Made by a program: the position numbers and the translations under genes
The notes under the pieces: model-generated
What the model was told of the DNA's origin: nothing
Seen by the model: the letters and a program-made list of their open reading frames with translations, nothing else
Database searches by the model: none
Shown: in pieces, positions 1-10,209 of the stretch
How the letters are laid out: each line of letters opens with the position of its first letter
Position numbering within the stretch: position 1 is the stretch's first letter
Source of the DNA: Epiperipatus broadwayi
Taxonomy: Eukaryota > Onychophora > Udeonychophora > Euonychophora > Peripatidae
NCBI GenBank assembly: GCA_028023455.1
Contig: JAQFVV010000020.1
Span: 7,919,092-7,983,091 of the forward strand
Length of the DNA: 64,000 nucleotides
Direction of reading: 5' to 3'

Positions 1-1185
1 TTTCTGGTTTCATTGCTTCAACTATTCTCATGCCTTTTTTAAAAAAATATAAAACTGCATAAATATTAGTACGTACATACTATTATATATCTGAAAAATT
101 GGACTTTTTTTTTTACATATATATTACCAGGTATTACATATCTTTACCCTATTTAGCAAGGACCATTGGTTCCCAAAAACTCATTGTAAATCCTAAATAT
201 TGTATAAGAAGGAAGAGATTATAATGATTTTCTGTAAGAAAAAAAATCTATCTGGTTAGTGTAGTTAAAAATTATACTATAAATTATCAATATTGTATTA
301 AGAAACAACTTAACTAATACATATAGTAATTAAAAGAAAACCCTAATGTATTATATATGTATGCGTAAACTGTGCTATGTGTCTATTATGAAGATATGCA
401 CTTAAAACATGTATGTATGTAAGATAATGTGACTTAAATCTATGTAAAAAGAAAGCTTAAAGGTGTTCTTTCTTATAATTCATTATTCATCATCATTTGG
501 TTTTCTGAGTCATCAATTACTCATTTTAATGATCTATCATTGTCTTATAAATCCTTTTATTGATTTTGGGATTCTTTTTTTCGGAGAAGAAACATCAAGT
601 GTTGATGATTAAGGATCTTTAAAAACAGTTTAGAATGGGTGGTTGACTTGCTTCTTTGATTTTCTTTTTGTACATCTTATAAGATCTCATTCATTGACTT
701 TATTCTGTTCATGACCTTATGATATGAAATCAGTTCCTTCAGTTTTTTAATGTGCAGTTTCTTCTCTATAGGCTTGTGGATTTCTTTGTCTTCATTGTCT
801 TTCTCTTCTTCATCTAGTAGCATTGTTAATTTTCCATGTATGATTCCAAAAGCTCTTCAACATTATTATTAACTTCTGTACATCTTGCTTTCTTGGTTAG
901 GTTACATATGGTTTTCTATATGATTGAAGTAGGTTCCTTTTTGACTTCAGTGCTTGTAATGAATGCAACCAGACTTTCTTCCATGTAAGTTGAATTATAT
1001 TAGTGATTTTGGTCTATGCATTGCTTATAAAGCAACAGGTGCTTTTATACTGAAGTTCTTCCAGAGTTGTGGAATTATCTTTTCATTATTTTCATCTAAA
1101 GATATCAATATATTAACAAACTCCACTTCTCCTCTCTCTTTTCATTTTTCATATAAATAAAGATACAATAAAAGACAAATACCCC
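1..1185. other. AT-rich intergenic DNA, no feature recognised
   Basis: AT-rich sequence with short A/T runs. The only open frame here (963-1160, 65 codons) has no recognisable domain and composition like its surroundings, so I treat it as chance. Confidence 0.5.
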
Positions 1186-1224
1186 CCAAGATGCATTTCA
1201 TGCTGAACCGCACTCACCAGTTGG
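1186..1224 (-). ncRNA. Decayed hammerhead-ribozyme-like motif (family F3)
   Basis: Read on the minus strand: stem I 5' side CCAA (1221-1224), CTGGTGA (1214-1220), stem II GTGC/GCAT around a 6-base loop, GAAA (1196-1199), a self-complementary ATGCAT forming stem III (1191-1196), C17 at 1190, and stem I 3' side TTGG (1186-1189). The cleavage triplet would be AUC. Core base A6 is G, which should abolish activity. The flanking sequence resembles the copies at 10.1 and 18.0 kb, so this is a diverged fragment of the same element. Confidence 0.45.
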
Positions 1225-1264
1225 CCCAGGTCACCATTTCCCATATATATTTTTCTTATTATTA

Positions 1265-2235
1265 CATGAAGTGAATTTATGCATGGCGATTTTTCACATT
1301 TTCTTTTTCAACTGCCAAACTTACTCCACTCACAACCTCATTTTCATTCACTTTTGATAAATTTAACTGCATTTATCATTCATTAAACTAGAGTTTTTTT
1401 CTAGCACAGATATATACTTTAATCCAAGTTAAAGATTATTATATCTGTTTTCTATACTCACACACATACTGTTTATTCACCTTTTTTGTATGTGTATCTA
1501 AAGTGTTGACATGATGTTATATTAGTTGTTAAAGGTAATTTCTTGATCTATAGGTTGAAGAAGTGAGATGGTTTTAGGAAGTATTAGTTGCTGCCCTGAT
1601 TCCAGTTGAAAACGTGTAGCTGTAAACTTTAAAAAAAAAGTCTAACAAAAACCCTTCAATATCTCTAAAAACAAGTGTATTTTCTCTATGCAAATTGTAA
1701 GTAAAATGAATGGAGAAAACTCATAGTTGACAAGACCCATATTGAAGTTATATTTTTTTATAATTAAAAAAGCAATGTTTAATAATATCTCACTTAATTT
1801 TTTTGTTGTGATCATAAAGACTTGTTATTTATCATCAGTTTAAGGGTAGTAAAATTACAATTCCATACATTACCAAAACTTAATCACACAGTTAACTCTG
1901 AAAAAAGTAAAAATTTTGACATTTTTAAAAAAGAATCTGATGTATTCTATGTTTGCATATTATAATCAATATTTAAGACTCTTTTTTATAGTGTTTACTA
2001 TACACATCTAAATAAACAACACTTCATATACAAATACACTAGCTGTTTTTTTTTTGTCATGAGATGTCATATTTTATTATATGCAGTAGCCATTTTCTTA
2101 GAATGACCTAACAATTTTTTGAATAATACAGTACTTCATAATAGCAAAGGCATTAAAACAAAAATTAAAAGTATCATCTTTAATTTATTTGTATTGATTT
2201 TCATCATACATAATTTATTATTGAATGCCTAATGC
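1265..2235. other. AT-rich intergenic DNA, no feature recognised
   Basis: Low-complexity A/T sequence. No coding similarity, RNA gene or element end is visible. Confidence 0.5.
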
Positions 2236-3000
2236 ATGAAATCATCTCTCTTTTTTTATCAAAAATATATTATTTCCGATAATAGCAGTTTTGATCTGAC
2301 TGAAAATAGCGTTTATAAAGGTTTTAATTTAAAATTAGTCCACTGAATATTTTAGCTAATACATATGCAGTACACAATTTAAAATTATAGTAATTATTAA
2401 TAGTATATTTTATTTCCAGTTTTTTGTTGAGTGAAATTTGTATTTCTTTTTTTTAGTATTGTATTTTAAGTTTGCTATAATTATAATATTGCCATTTGCT
2501 TGCTATGTCTGAAACAAATTATGAGATTATAATTTAAAATCGAGTAAATAAATGTTATTTTTAACTTAGATTTAATAACTTTTGTTCATATAAAGTTGAT
2601 TATTAATTATGTAATTCATGAAATTATTTTTCTTCCACCCCTCTCCCTTTTTTTTTACTAAAAGTATTTGGATTTATGATGATAGCAGTTTTGATTTGAC
2701 TGAAAAGTTTTAATTCAAAATTAGTTGACTGAATAGTTTAGCTAATATAGTACACAATTTAAAATTAATTGTTAGGTACAGCATATAATCAAAATTTATT
2801 TTTAGTTTTATGCTGAATGAAGTTTGTATTTATTTTTTCAGTAAAGTATTTTTTAACTTTTGTGGTAATATTGCCTGATGTGGATATATCTGAAACAAAT
2901 TATGAAAGTATGATTTAAAATTAAATAAATATTCTATAGTAGATATTTTAAACTTATATTTAGTTACTGTGAGGCATGTAAAGTTGATTATTAATTATTA
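2236..3000. repeat. Diverged tandem duplication, unit about 380 bp
   Basis: Two successive units share an ordered series of words: a pyrimidine-rich block, gatagcagttttgat, gactgaaaa, actgaatattttagctaat, gtacacaatttaaaatta, tctgaaacaaattatga and aaagttgattattaatta. The first unit spans about 2236-2620 and the second about 2615-3000. The units differ by many substitutions and indels, so the duplication is old. A weaker third trace (3000-3400) may exist. Confidence 0.7.
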
Positions 3001-3399
3001 TTTTTCTTTCAAAATAAATTGCTATTACAGTAACTAAATTTTACAGTTACGATGATAATTTTTGCCACAAGCAAAATACCATTTATAAGAATTTTAATAA
3101 GTTAATGTTCATATTTTAAAACATAATATTAATACATTTAGTTGTTTAAGCATTAAAACATCATATGACCCACCATTTCTACCTTAGTTGTTGTTTGCCA
3201 TCACTAATAGGCTTTGGATTACTTATTGTACTGAATGAAATGCACTTTTTTTGTTTTTGTCATCACAATAAAGAAAATTTTTACTTTGGATATGTCATTA
3301 ATGAAGGTATTGATAATTTTGCAAGGATAGTGAATGAAAATGAAATAAAGTACTGCACATTAGTTGTATTTTAATTTTATAATCAAAATAGTGTATTAT

Positions 3400-3839
3400 G
3401 TATAATGAATAAACTCTGTATAGTACAATTTTATCATGAGTATAGCCATTTTTTTTGGGATGACAAAATCATTATTCTATGAAATCAATCATACAAAATG
3501 GCCGCTATTTTAAAAATGGCGTTTTTTAAAAAAATTTTGAATTTTTTTATGATCATTATAATGAATAATTGATTGTAAATCCAAATAGTGAGTACAAATT
3601 AATGATGATTGCTATAGTGAATCCTTGCATAAAAGTCTTGAAATAAGTAGAATAGGTGTATGTGTAAAACACTATGTAATTTATTAAAAAAATGCACAAT
3701 ATAACAACAAAAAAATATTATTTTTTTTTAAATATTACTGTAACCTTTTTTTTTTTATTTTACAATCTTTAAAGCGAACTAAAAAGTTAAAAATACTCCT
3801 TTTTCCCTATATTTCAAAAATAAAAACATTTTGTATTTT
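3400..3839. other. AT-rich intergenic DNA, no feature recognised
   Basis: A/T runs only. The short open frame at 3165-3374 lies in diverged repeat sequence and has no recognisable protein similarity. Confidence 0.45.
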
Positions 3840-3853
3840 AAATTTAATATATA

Positions 3854-3961
3854 ATAGTCAAGCATTGGTGACCGAGTGGTCAGCACAACTGCCTTACAAG
3901 CAGTTGTCCCAGGTTCGGGGGTTCACTTCCCGCGATGCTTTGACATATCAAAAAAAAAAAA
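3854..3961 (+). mobile_element. tRNA-derived SINE with 14-bp TSD
   Basis: A tRNA-like body runs from gcattgg (3862) to gatgct (about 3939). It contains an A-box-like ggtgaccgagtgg, an anticodon stem ACTGC/GCAGT with loop CTTACAA (anticodon TAC), an extended variable region and a T arm. A tail tttgacatatc and oligo-A follow. The 14-bp word aaatttaatatata occurs directly before (3840-3853) and after (3962-3975), a clear target-site duplication. The body carries its own internal pol III promoter and no protein. Mobilisation by a LINE is inferred from the oligo-A tail and TSD. Confidence 0.85.
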
Positions 3962-3975
3962 AAATTTAATATATA

Positions 3976-4594
3976 TTTTTGAAATTAAATTAAAATTCTT
4001 TCTGCATGTTTTTTACATATTCATGGATGATCAATTGTAGAACAATATAATAAAATCTCTCTGCTTTCCCAAATGTATGCTTTATGAATAGAAAATTTAC
4101 GAAATAAACCATTTCATATCACATAAACTTAAAAAATACATATGCTCTGAGCAAAAGAGTACAACACTGATTTAAAAATAATATCAAATAAGAGGCCACT
4201 ATCAGAACTTATAGTAATAAGTAATTGTCAATCACTTAAAAGCAAAAGGTTATATTTAAAATTTTGAAATAAAAACCATGCTACATCAAAAATTTAAAGG
4301 GAGTTTAAATAAATAATAATTAAAAAAAACTTTTTTATAAGTGTAATTGTTCTGTCTTTTTAAACAATATTTAATTTTTCTTTTCAAGTTAATAGATGAG
4401 AACAAATTATTGGCCATGTGACAAAACTTTTTACTCTGTTTTAAAGTATTAAAAGATTAAAGATTACTTTTAAACATTTATAACTAGTTATTTGTTTATG
4501 TAGCAACTATATATTTTATCAGTGCATGTGTAGAGGTGTGGTTTCTTAATGATTATTAAAAATTAATCTATAACTCTTATATTTTTTTTAAAAT
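3976..4594. other. AT-rich intergenic DNA, no feature recognised
   Basis: No coding or repeat signal recognised between the two SINE loci. Confidence 0.45.
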
Positions 4595-4609
4595 GTCATT
4601 TTTTGTCAT

Positions 4610-4700
4610 GCGTTGGTAGCCTAGCGGTTAGCATAGCTGTCTTTCAAGCAGTAAATCGAGGTTCGCTTCCCAGTCAACGCTTTGACATATATAAAAAAAG
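4610..4700 (+). mobile_element. tRNA-Gly-derived SINE
   Basis: The body from 4610 to 4680 has the full shape of a glycine tRNA of the TCC isoacceptor type: acceptor ends GCGTTGG and TCAACGC pair, the A box reads tagcctagcggtt, and the B box is ggttcgcttcc. The anticodon loop is CTTTCAA, one base from the CTTCCAA of tRNA-Gly. The tail is tttgacatatat plus oligo-A. It abuts the oligo-T end of an oppositely oriented SINE, so the two are tail to tail. Confidence 0.8.
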
Positions 4701-4702
4701 AC

Positions 4703-4803
4703 TTTTTTTTTTTTAAGTGTCATAGCATCGGCCGGGGCACGAACCCACAACCCGGGCAACTGCCTGTTAGTGCAAGGCAGTCGCACTGACCTCTCGACAA
4801 AGT
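4703..4803 (-). mobile_element. tRNA-derived SINE, 5' end incomplete
   Basis: On the minus strand the sequence reads gtcgagaggtcagtgcgac, then a duplicated anticodon region, a T arm with gggttcgtgccc, gatgctatgacact and oligo-A. It is the same subfamily as the minus-strand SINE at 31.0 kb, but the first bases of the acceptor arm are missing. A gtcattttt word lies before the plus-strand SINE (4595-4604) and after this one (4802-4810), so the pair may have inserted as a unit. Confidence 0.75.
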
Positions 4804-6243
4804 CATTTTTAACTTATAAATTTCAAAATTCTGAAAAATACTTTCCTGCCAAATACAAAAAGGATTGGTGAGGGTGGGGGGTAAGAAGGGGGGGGGGGTT
4901 AAAAAAAAACAACAAATGTTTAATTTAATCATTTTATTGTGCATTTTTAAATAGTTTTGACTTAATAAAATATATTTTTTTTATAACAGAAAAAAAAAAG
5001 TGTATTTGTGCAATCTCTCACCTATAAAATAAAAAAATTATAATTATAATAAAACAACATATTCAAAGCTAATTTCTTGGAATTTTTCAATATAAGAACT
5101 GTAACATATGAAGATAAGAAATAAACATTGTACATTTGAAAGTAAATATTTCAATTATGAAATAAAGCCTTTTATATTGAGGTATTTTAATATATAAAAT
5201 GTTATAGAATAATAATAATTTACCTATATAGTTTTATTACATAATGAAAAATTTATTGAAGCACTTTGTTAAAAAAAGCCATAAAATCATAGCTTTTTTC
5301 TCTGGATGCTCAATGGAAAAATGAGGACTGATGAGAGCTTTGTAAGTGTTAATTTTATTTTAAAATTGAAAAAGTTATGGTTTTTTGTGATACTAGCTGC
5401 CATCTATTAAAAAATATCTGAACTATTCAAAAAACTAATAGATAACTTAATAGATATTATCAAAAAGCATTTTTTGCTCTAAAGCAGGATCCAATATGTG
5501 AATTGAAAGTGATTATTCAGTAAAAATATATAACTATATGCGAAAGAGCTGAAGTTGATGATGATGTGAGAATGGAGCTTATTGCTAACTTTGTATCGTG
5601 ATTCATAATTTAATTTTTTATTATTTCATATAAAACTTAAAATTTTGTGCCTATTTATTTCTTTTATGGTTTTTCAATATATGGATAATATAATACAGTA
5701 ATGATATTCACACATTGATTACTTATATTTCATATCCACATATAAAAGTAAATATTTATATTGCTGACTAATTCTATTTTCAAGCAATTTTTCTGGAATC
5801 ATTAAAAATAAATATATATATAATTATTTAAAACATGGATAATGAAGATCCCCTGTATATAATTTATTTTAATACTAAAATATTTTAACTAATTATGATA
5901 TAAGTTGAAAACCAAATTTTTTCCTTTTATTCCCTGTTTAAGGAATGCTATGTTTTTTAATGTCTTGTGCCTCTAATTTCTTTTTCATTAAAATCTACAT
6001 TTTGCATTGTTTAAATTTTATAATTCTTATTCTTAGTTTTAATGTATGTTCTTTTATAATAGAATGTTTGTCTTTAAAATGTTTACTTAATCTTATCTTC
6101 CAATTATTCTTATTCATTCTAGTATAATTTTTATTCAAAACCTATGCATTTTGTCTCATAGATACCATTCATTTTTTCTAAATCATTTTTTCTATTATTA
6201 CTTGATTATAATTTAGCAGATTATTTATATTTGGTACTTTCGT
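4804..6243. other. AT-rich intergenic DNA, no feature recognised
   Basis: The stretch has a G-run near 4890 and many A/T runs. The frames at 4720-4944 and 5945-6127 are unsupported; the first overlaps a SINE. Confidence 0.45.
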
Positions 6244-6510
6244 ATTAGAGCTGTGATGTAGCCTAGGGGAGATATGATGCCTTTTCACACCCACAATAAA
6301 TGTGTAATGTTGCAATGATCAAATTGAAATAAAATAATCCCTGCGATATGTGAGAAAACATGTTTTTTTCTTTTCAATGCGATCTTTTTATTTTTGCAAT
6401 ACTTCAACATTTTCAGTTGGTCAGATCACAAGATTACAAAGTTAGCGGATTGATACGAATGTGAGCAGGCATTAGTAGGTCTAATACATGCTCCATGTCA
6501 CAGCTCTAAT
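6244..6510. mobile_element. MITE-like element with imperfect TIRs
   Basis: The ends attagagctgtga and tcacagctctaat are inverted copies, 267 bp apart, and enclose non-coding sequence. No target-site duplication could be read, so the superfamily is open. It ends a few bases before the Penelope-like element. Confidence 0.55.
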
Positions 6511-6789
6511 CCCAAAGTTTGTTATAAATGAATATTAAGAAAAGATAATATTTAATATTAAAAACTTTTACATTGCACTAAGCAGCTTTTCAGCATATCA
6601 CTGCCACAGTTAAAGTGCTGTTTAGTTTGGCAATTGAAAATTATGCTTATATATTGATGTGATTTATTATGTAAATGAGACATTTAAATATTCCATTTTT
6701 TTAATAATGGAACACATGAATCAGATAAAATTAATTGTATTTGAATCTTTTGCAAGTGTCCATATTTGCAAGGGTCCATATCTTTTTGT

Positions 6790-7019
6790 ATTTTTGTTTT
6801 CTATTACAACAGAGCAAAACAAAATGAATATATTTTGATTTTTATTGATCATGTACTCACTATGGATAATACATTCAGTCCTACTAATGTGAGGATAGTT
6901 TGTGGTGAAAGAGATGATAGAAAACAAAAATACAAGGTGGCATGGGCAATTGCAAAAGATTCAAATGTATCTAATAGAAAGGATTTACATGTTCCATTAT
7001 TGAAAAAATGGAATGTTTA
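6790..7019 (+). pseudogene. PLE protein C-terminus in upstream terminal repeat
   Basis: The frame ending at 7019 reads, near its middle, HVLTMDNTFSPTNVRIVC, followed by RDDRKQKYKVAWAIAKDSN and a terminal LLKKWN before the stop. The same segment occurs in the downstream repeat at 9.6 kb and in a diverged form at 55.3 kb. In PLEs this region follows the GIY-YIG endonuclease core. Here it stands without the core because the upstream repeat starts within the coding region. Confidence 0.7.
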
Positions 7020-7204
7020 AACACCTCATTTGCATAAAAAAGCCACATCCATATGTAGACATAATTTTCAACTGCTAAACTAAACAGCATTATGATTCTG
7101 GAAGTGGTCTGCTAAAAGCATGCTTACTACAATATAAAATTTTGAATATTAAATATTGCCTTTTCTTAATACTCAATTATAACAGAATGTATAATAATTC
7201 CAGT

Positions 7205-7534
7205 TAAACCACTAAACATCACATGATCACTGTCTCTTATACTAGCACATAACTGTTATTAAACCAAGGCAAAACTCCATACAGTAATGCCACCCTGTGC
7301 CAACCAGAGTAATCAATGAATGCCAGAAGGCTTGTTCATAAAATCCTAAGATCTAGCTGCAGTGCTCTCAGATCCAAGGTTCCTCACTGATGAAGCCCAC
7401 AAGACAGAAACTAGTCTGGGGATATTGGATGAGTAGGCACTAGATAGGGATTTTATGCACAAGCCTTCTGGCATCCATTGATTACTCTGGTTGGCACAGA
7501 GTGGCATTACTGTATGGAGAGTTTGCTTTGTTTA
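7205..7534. mobile_element. 330-bp foldback element with hammerhead, 11-bp TSD (family F2)
   Basis: The direct repeat ATAATTCCAGT flanks the element (7194-7204 and 7535-7545). Its arms (about 7263-7370 and 7440-7534) are reverse complements and include ggcaaaactccatacagta and the matching tactgtatggagagttt. About 60 bp at the left end (ccactaaacatcacatgatc...) have no counterpart at the right end. A hammerhead motif sits in the unpaired centre. Related shorter copies lie at 12210-12373 and 32727-32912. No protein is encoded. It inserted into the older PLE. Confidence 0.85.
7381..7422 (+). ncRNA. Hammerhead-ribozyme-like motif, all core bases present (F2)
   Basis: Stem I: TCCTCA (7381-7386) pairs with TGGGGA (7417-7422), six pairs including one G-T. 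Core CTGATGA is at 7387-7393 and GAAA at 7407-7410. Stem III is the self-complementary ACTAGT (7410-7415), and C17 of a GUC cleavage triplet is at 7416. Stem II (7394-7406) pairs poorly, which is its weak point. A stem III with no loop would suit a dimeric hammerhead, in which two motifs pair with each other. Activity is untested. Confidence 0.7.
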
Positions 7535-8039
7535 ATAATTCCAGTAATTAAAGAAAAGAAAATTAAATATCATTTAGAATTATTTAATAGAAATGGAGAT
7601 ACATCTACTAAATAAGATATCTTTTAAATTATTCAAGTTAATAGCAGTTAAACAATAAATAAATAATTTTCTAAAATCATGTTTACACTTAAAAGTTTTT
7701 CCAAATTGTTCTAACATCTGGATTAACACAGAAATGTATTATAATCATAACAAAATAATAAAAAAATTTAAAGGAGACTTTGTTGCACAAAATCATTCAA
7801 AGTTGCAGTAGAAGTCTAAAGCAGGAAATATGTCGAAAATAACAGAGCAGGAGAGAGAAATTATCAAGCTCCTTCTGAAATTGAAAATAAATGCAGAATT
7901 TTTGCCATTAAAAATAAAGAGGAAATATGATCATAAATTACATTTCTTTGTTAAAAAAACAAGGTATTATTCTGGAAAATAAAATGGCAGATAATTGTGT
8001 AAATTTAATGAGTATTAAGTCCTACAACCAATTAACAAC

Positions 8040-8372
8040 ATATTAAAACTTGGCTTGAGGTTTATAAGAGAAATTTGGAAGCCTCCAAACATGAAAATTA
8101 TTGCCAACATTAAAGTTAAATTCGAGAATTCACCAGAAAAGAAGAAAGTGATAGATAAAATGGCAAAGTTGTTACAAGAAATTCACACATCAAAAATTAA
8201 TAAAGAATGGTTGCAAAATATAAATGTGATGATGGAATATTTAAAAAGCAACAACATTACATGCATTAAAGAAGACAAGGCCAACAGGCTGGTGGTGTTG
8301 AAAAATAACGATTGTATTCAAAAAATGAACCTTCAAATTACAAACTTAAAATTTAAAAGTATAAATACTTAA
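8040..8372 (+). pseudogene. PLE reverse transcriptase, N-terminal part
   Basis: An open stretch reads LKLGLRFI, then NMKIIANIKVKFENSPEKK, and toward its end CIKEDKANRLVVLKN. The LGL-F start and the K-DKA-RLVVL block match the region just upstream of the RT fingers in Penelope-like proteins, where the usual form is a DKG-N-VV motif. The frame from 8055 encodes 105 residues; the preceding LKLG is in the same frame but after a stop. The reading then breaks, and RT motifs continue downstream in other frames. Confidence 0.75.
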
Positions 8373-8639
8373 AATATGCCTAAGATAAATTTGTGTCTAT
8401 TTAAGAAAATACTGCAATAAAGCATATACCCATGCTGAGTACCTTTCAATTCCTCCTCAGCAGCCATACCACTGTGCATGTTTACAAATATTAAATCATA
8501 CAAAGACAGCCAATCTCAATGGTAGATTTTAGTGGGGCATACTACTATAAGGCTGAAAAGAAAAAGCAGATTGGTTAATTGAGGACATTGGTTTTGGTAA
8601 CTGCAATAAAATCTTTTGAAAATGTTGATAAAATTAAAG

Positions 8640-9060
8640 AAATAAAAATTAATGAAAACGTATTTTAGCGTCATTGGATATAAAAAAAATTTATGGTTCA
8701 GTACCTCAAGATTTTTCTATTAAATGGACATTTTGTAGCAAATCAACTGCAAGCCAAATAAAAATCATTTTATAATAGATCTTTTACAATGGATTGATAA
8801 GGATATAGTAGCATTAGCCAATGTGGGATTTCTACTAAGTGAAATAATTTGCAGTACTATAATCTCAAAATTTGAGAACACTGTTGTCCTGATATTTAGA
8901 TCCTTTGTCTAATGGGATTTACATAAGATATGTTGATGACATTTTTATTTGTGCATCTGAAACAAATATTAATAATATGAGCTTGAAAATATATCACCTC
9001 TATAATGGTTCACAGAAAGGGAAGATAATAATCACAGTGTTAATTTTTCAAACCTATACA
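8640..9060 (+). pseudogene. PLE reverse transcriptase palm, broken
   Basis: About 8667 the sequence reads SLDIKKIYGSVPQ, the RT motif that normally contains the first catalytic Asp. At 8929-8940 it reads YVDD followed by IFICAS, the catalytic palm motif with two Asp codons intact. Frameshifts and stops separate the two, and no continuous frame remains. Together with the upstream fragment and the C-terminal segment at 9.5 kb it gives the order expected of a PLE. Confidence 0.75.
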
Positions 9061-9479
9061 TCCAAAAAACAGCCAAGAGCTTGATTTTAAAATGAATCTA
9101 AACCCTATTCAAATAAGAGGAATTAAGACAAACTGGAAGATTTGAAATGTTTCTTGTATAGAAATGTGAATTTATGCAAGTATGAGACTGATAGGCAGAA
9201 TAACATTGGTACTAATAACGATCTCACAAATCTCATATAATTGAAATATGCTAATAAGAACAATCGGCAAATTCTATACTAATTTAAGTAAAAATAAAAT
9301 TATACAAAATGTACCAAAAGTATGGATAAGTTTTCCATGTATTCCTAAAATGGCAAAATTCTAAGAAATATATATGAGCTGATACTATAAGATTAACTGT
9401 AGATCGCCTTCATCACTAAACAACTTACTAAATAATTCAAAAGACAAAATACCATCAGAGCATGCCTTCAAATAGGTTA

Positions 9480-9768
9480 CAAAATTACATGCTGTGCTTT
9501 ATTTTGTAATTCTATATATTATAGAGAATCATGGATGAATAGATCTATGAGGATCACCCAGCACACATACAACAGAGTAAAACAAAATAATGTATATACT
9601 TCGATATTCCTTGATCACAAACTCACTATAGGTCATGCTTTCAGTCCTACTAAAGTGAGAACAGTTTGTGCCAAAAGAAATGATAGAAAACAAGAATATA
9701 AGGAGGCATGGCAATTGCAAAAGATTCAAATGAAATTAATAGAAAGGATTCATATATTCCATCATTGA
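9480..9768 (+). pseudogene. PLE GIY-YIG endonuclease region and C-terminus
   Basis: Reading into the frame from 9481 gives YKITC, then CNSIYYRESW and RSMRITQHTYN, followed by FLDHKLTIGHAFSPTKVR and RNDRKQEYKEAWQLQK. The spacing and residues (Y-I-C, CNS-IY, a G/E-S-R segment, then H) fit a decayed GIY-YIG nuclease domain as found C-terminal in most PLEs, although the second motif reads IYY and the key Gly is lost. The downstream half is duplicated in the upstream terminal repeat. Confidence 0.7.
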
Positions 9769-9999
9769 AAAAATGGAATATGTAAATGACTCATTTACAT
9801 AATAAGTCACATCCATAAATAGGCATAATTTTCAACTGCTAAACTAAACAGCTCTATAATTTTGCCAGTGGTCTGTGAAAAGCATGCTTAGTGCAATGTA
9901 AAAATTTTGAATATTAAATGTTACATTTTCTTAATACTTGATTATAACAAGGATATAATAGTTACAACAATTAAATAACATTTATAATTATTTATTATA

Positions 10000-10205
10000 T
10001 ATAGGGTATATGAGCACAGACTTTCACATGACCCACCACTCTCCACACTATCTCATAACACTGATACACTCAAACACATATGTTGAAAAGATAAATAATC
10101 ACCAATATACATATTTCATACTAAACCAGCAATCATCAGTTGGTCCAGATTACCATCTCTACACATATATGCTATAAGTGTTCAGATATATATTAAGATA
10201 GCCAA
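10000..10205 (-). mobile_element. F3 element copy with hammerhead
   Basis: The sequence around 10022-10150 matches the reverse complement of 17985-18115, including cagactttca, ctatctcat, gataaataatcaccaatata and the hammerhead. Ends are approximate because no TSD could be read. Confidence 0.6.
10101..10144 (-). ncRNA. Hammerhead-ribozyme-like motif, all core bases present (F3)
   Basis: Minus strand: stem I ACCAA (10144-10140) pairs with TTGGT (10105-10101). CTGATGA is at 10139-10133. Stem II is TTGCT/AGTAT, with its outermost pair mismatched. GAAA is at 10117-10114. Stem III is ATA/TAT with a two-base loop, and the cleavage triplet is AUA with H17 at 10106. AUA is a permitted NUH triplet. 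The same fold is drawn by the copy at 17987-18030. Confidence 0.65.
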
Positions 10206-10209
10206 ACGT

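Larger units (their letters stand above)
6519..9950 (+). mobile_element. Degenerate Penelope-like element with inverted 5' arm
   Basis: Layout: an inverted arm (about 6519-6762), a forward terminal repeat (about 6763-7184), a body with RT pieces (about 7800-9350), then a second forward terminal repeat (about 9540-9950). The arm is the reverse complement of the second half of each terminal repeat; all three share blocks such as gcaaaagattcaaat, ccattattgaaaaaatgga and cataattttcaactgctaaac. Each terminal repeat also encodes the C-terminal end of the element's protein. This inverted-plus-direct repeat plan is a known hallmark of Penelope-like retroelements. The copy is broken by stops, frameshifts and a nested foldback element at 7205-7534. 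Confidence 0.85.

Noticed and set aside
3862-3939. Functional tRNA gene
   Set aside because: The tRNA-like body is followed by a shared tgacatat plus oligo-A tail and flanked by a TSD, so it is a SINE, as are the other tRNA-like loci here.
4880-4900. G-run as a possible G-quadruplex or regulatory site
   Set aside because: It is a single homopolymer run without spaced G-tracts; similar C-runs at 20.24, 26.59 and 44.26 kb look like simple-sequence expansion.
6244-6510. Assignment of this MITE to the hAT superfamily
   Set aside because: The ends look somewhat hAT-like, but no 8-bp duplication could be read.
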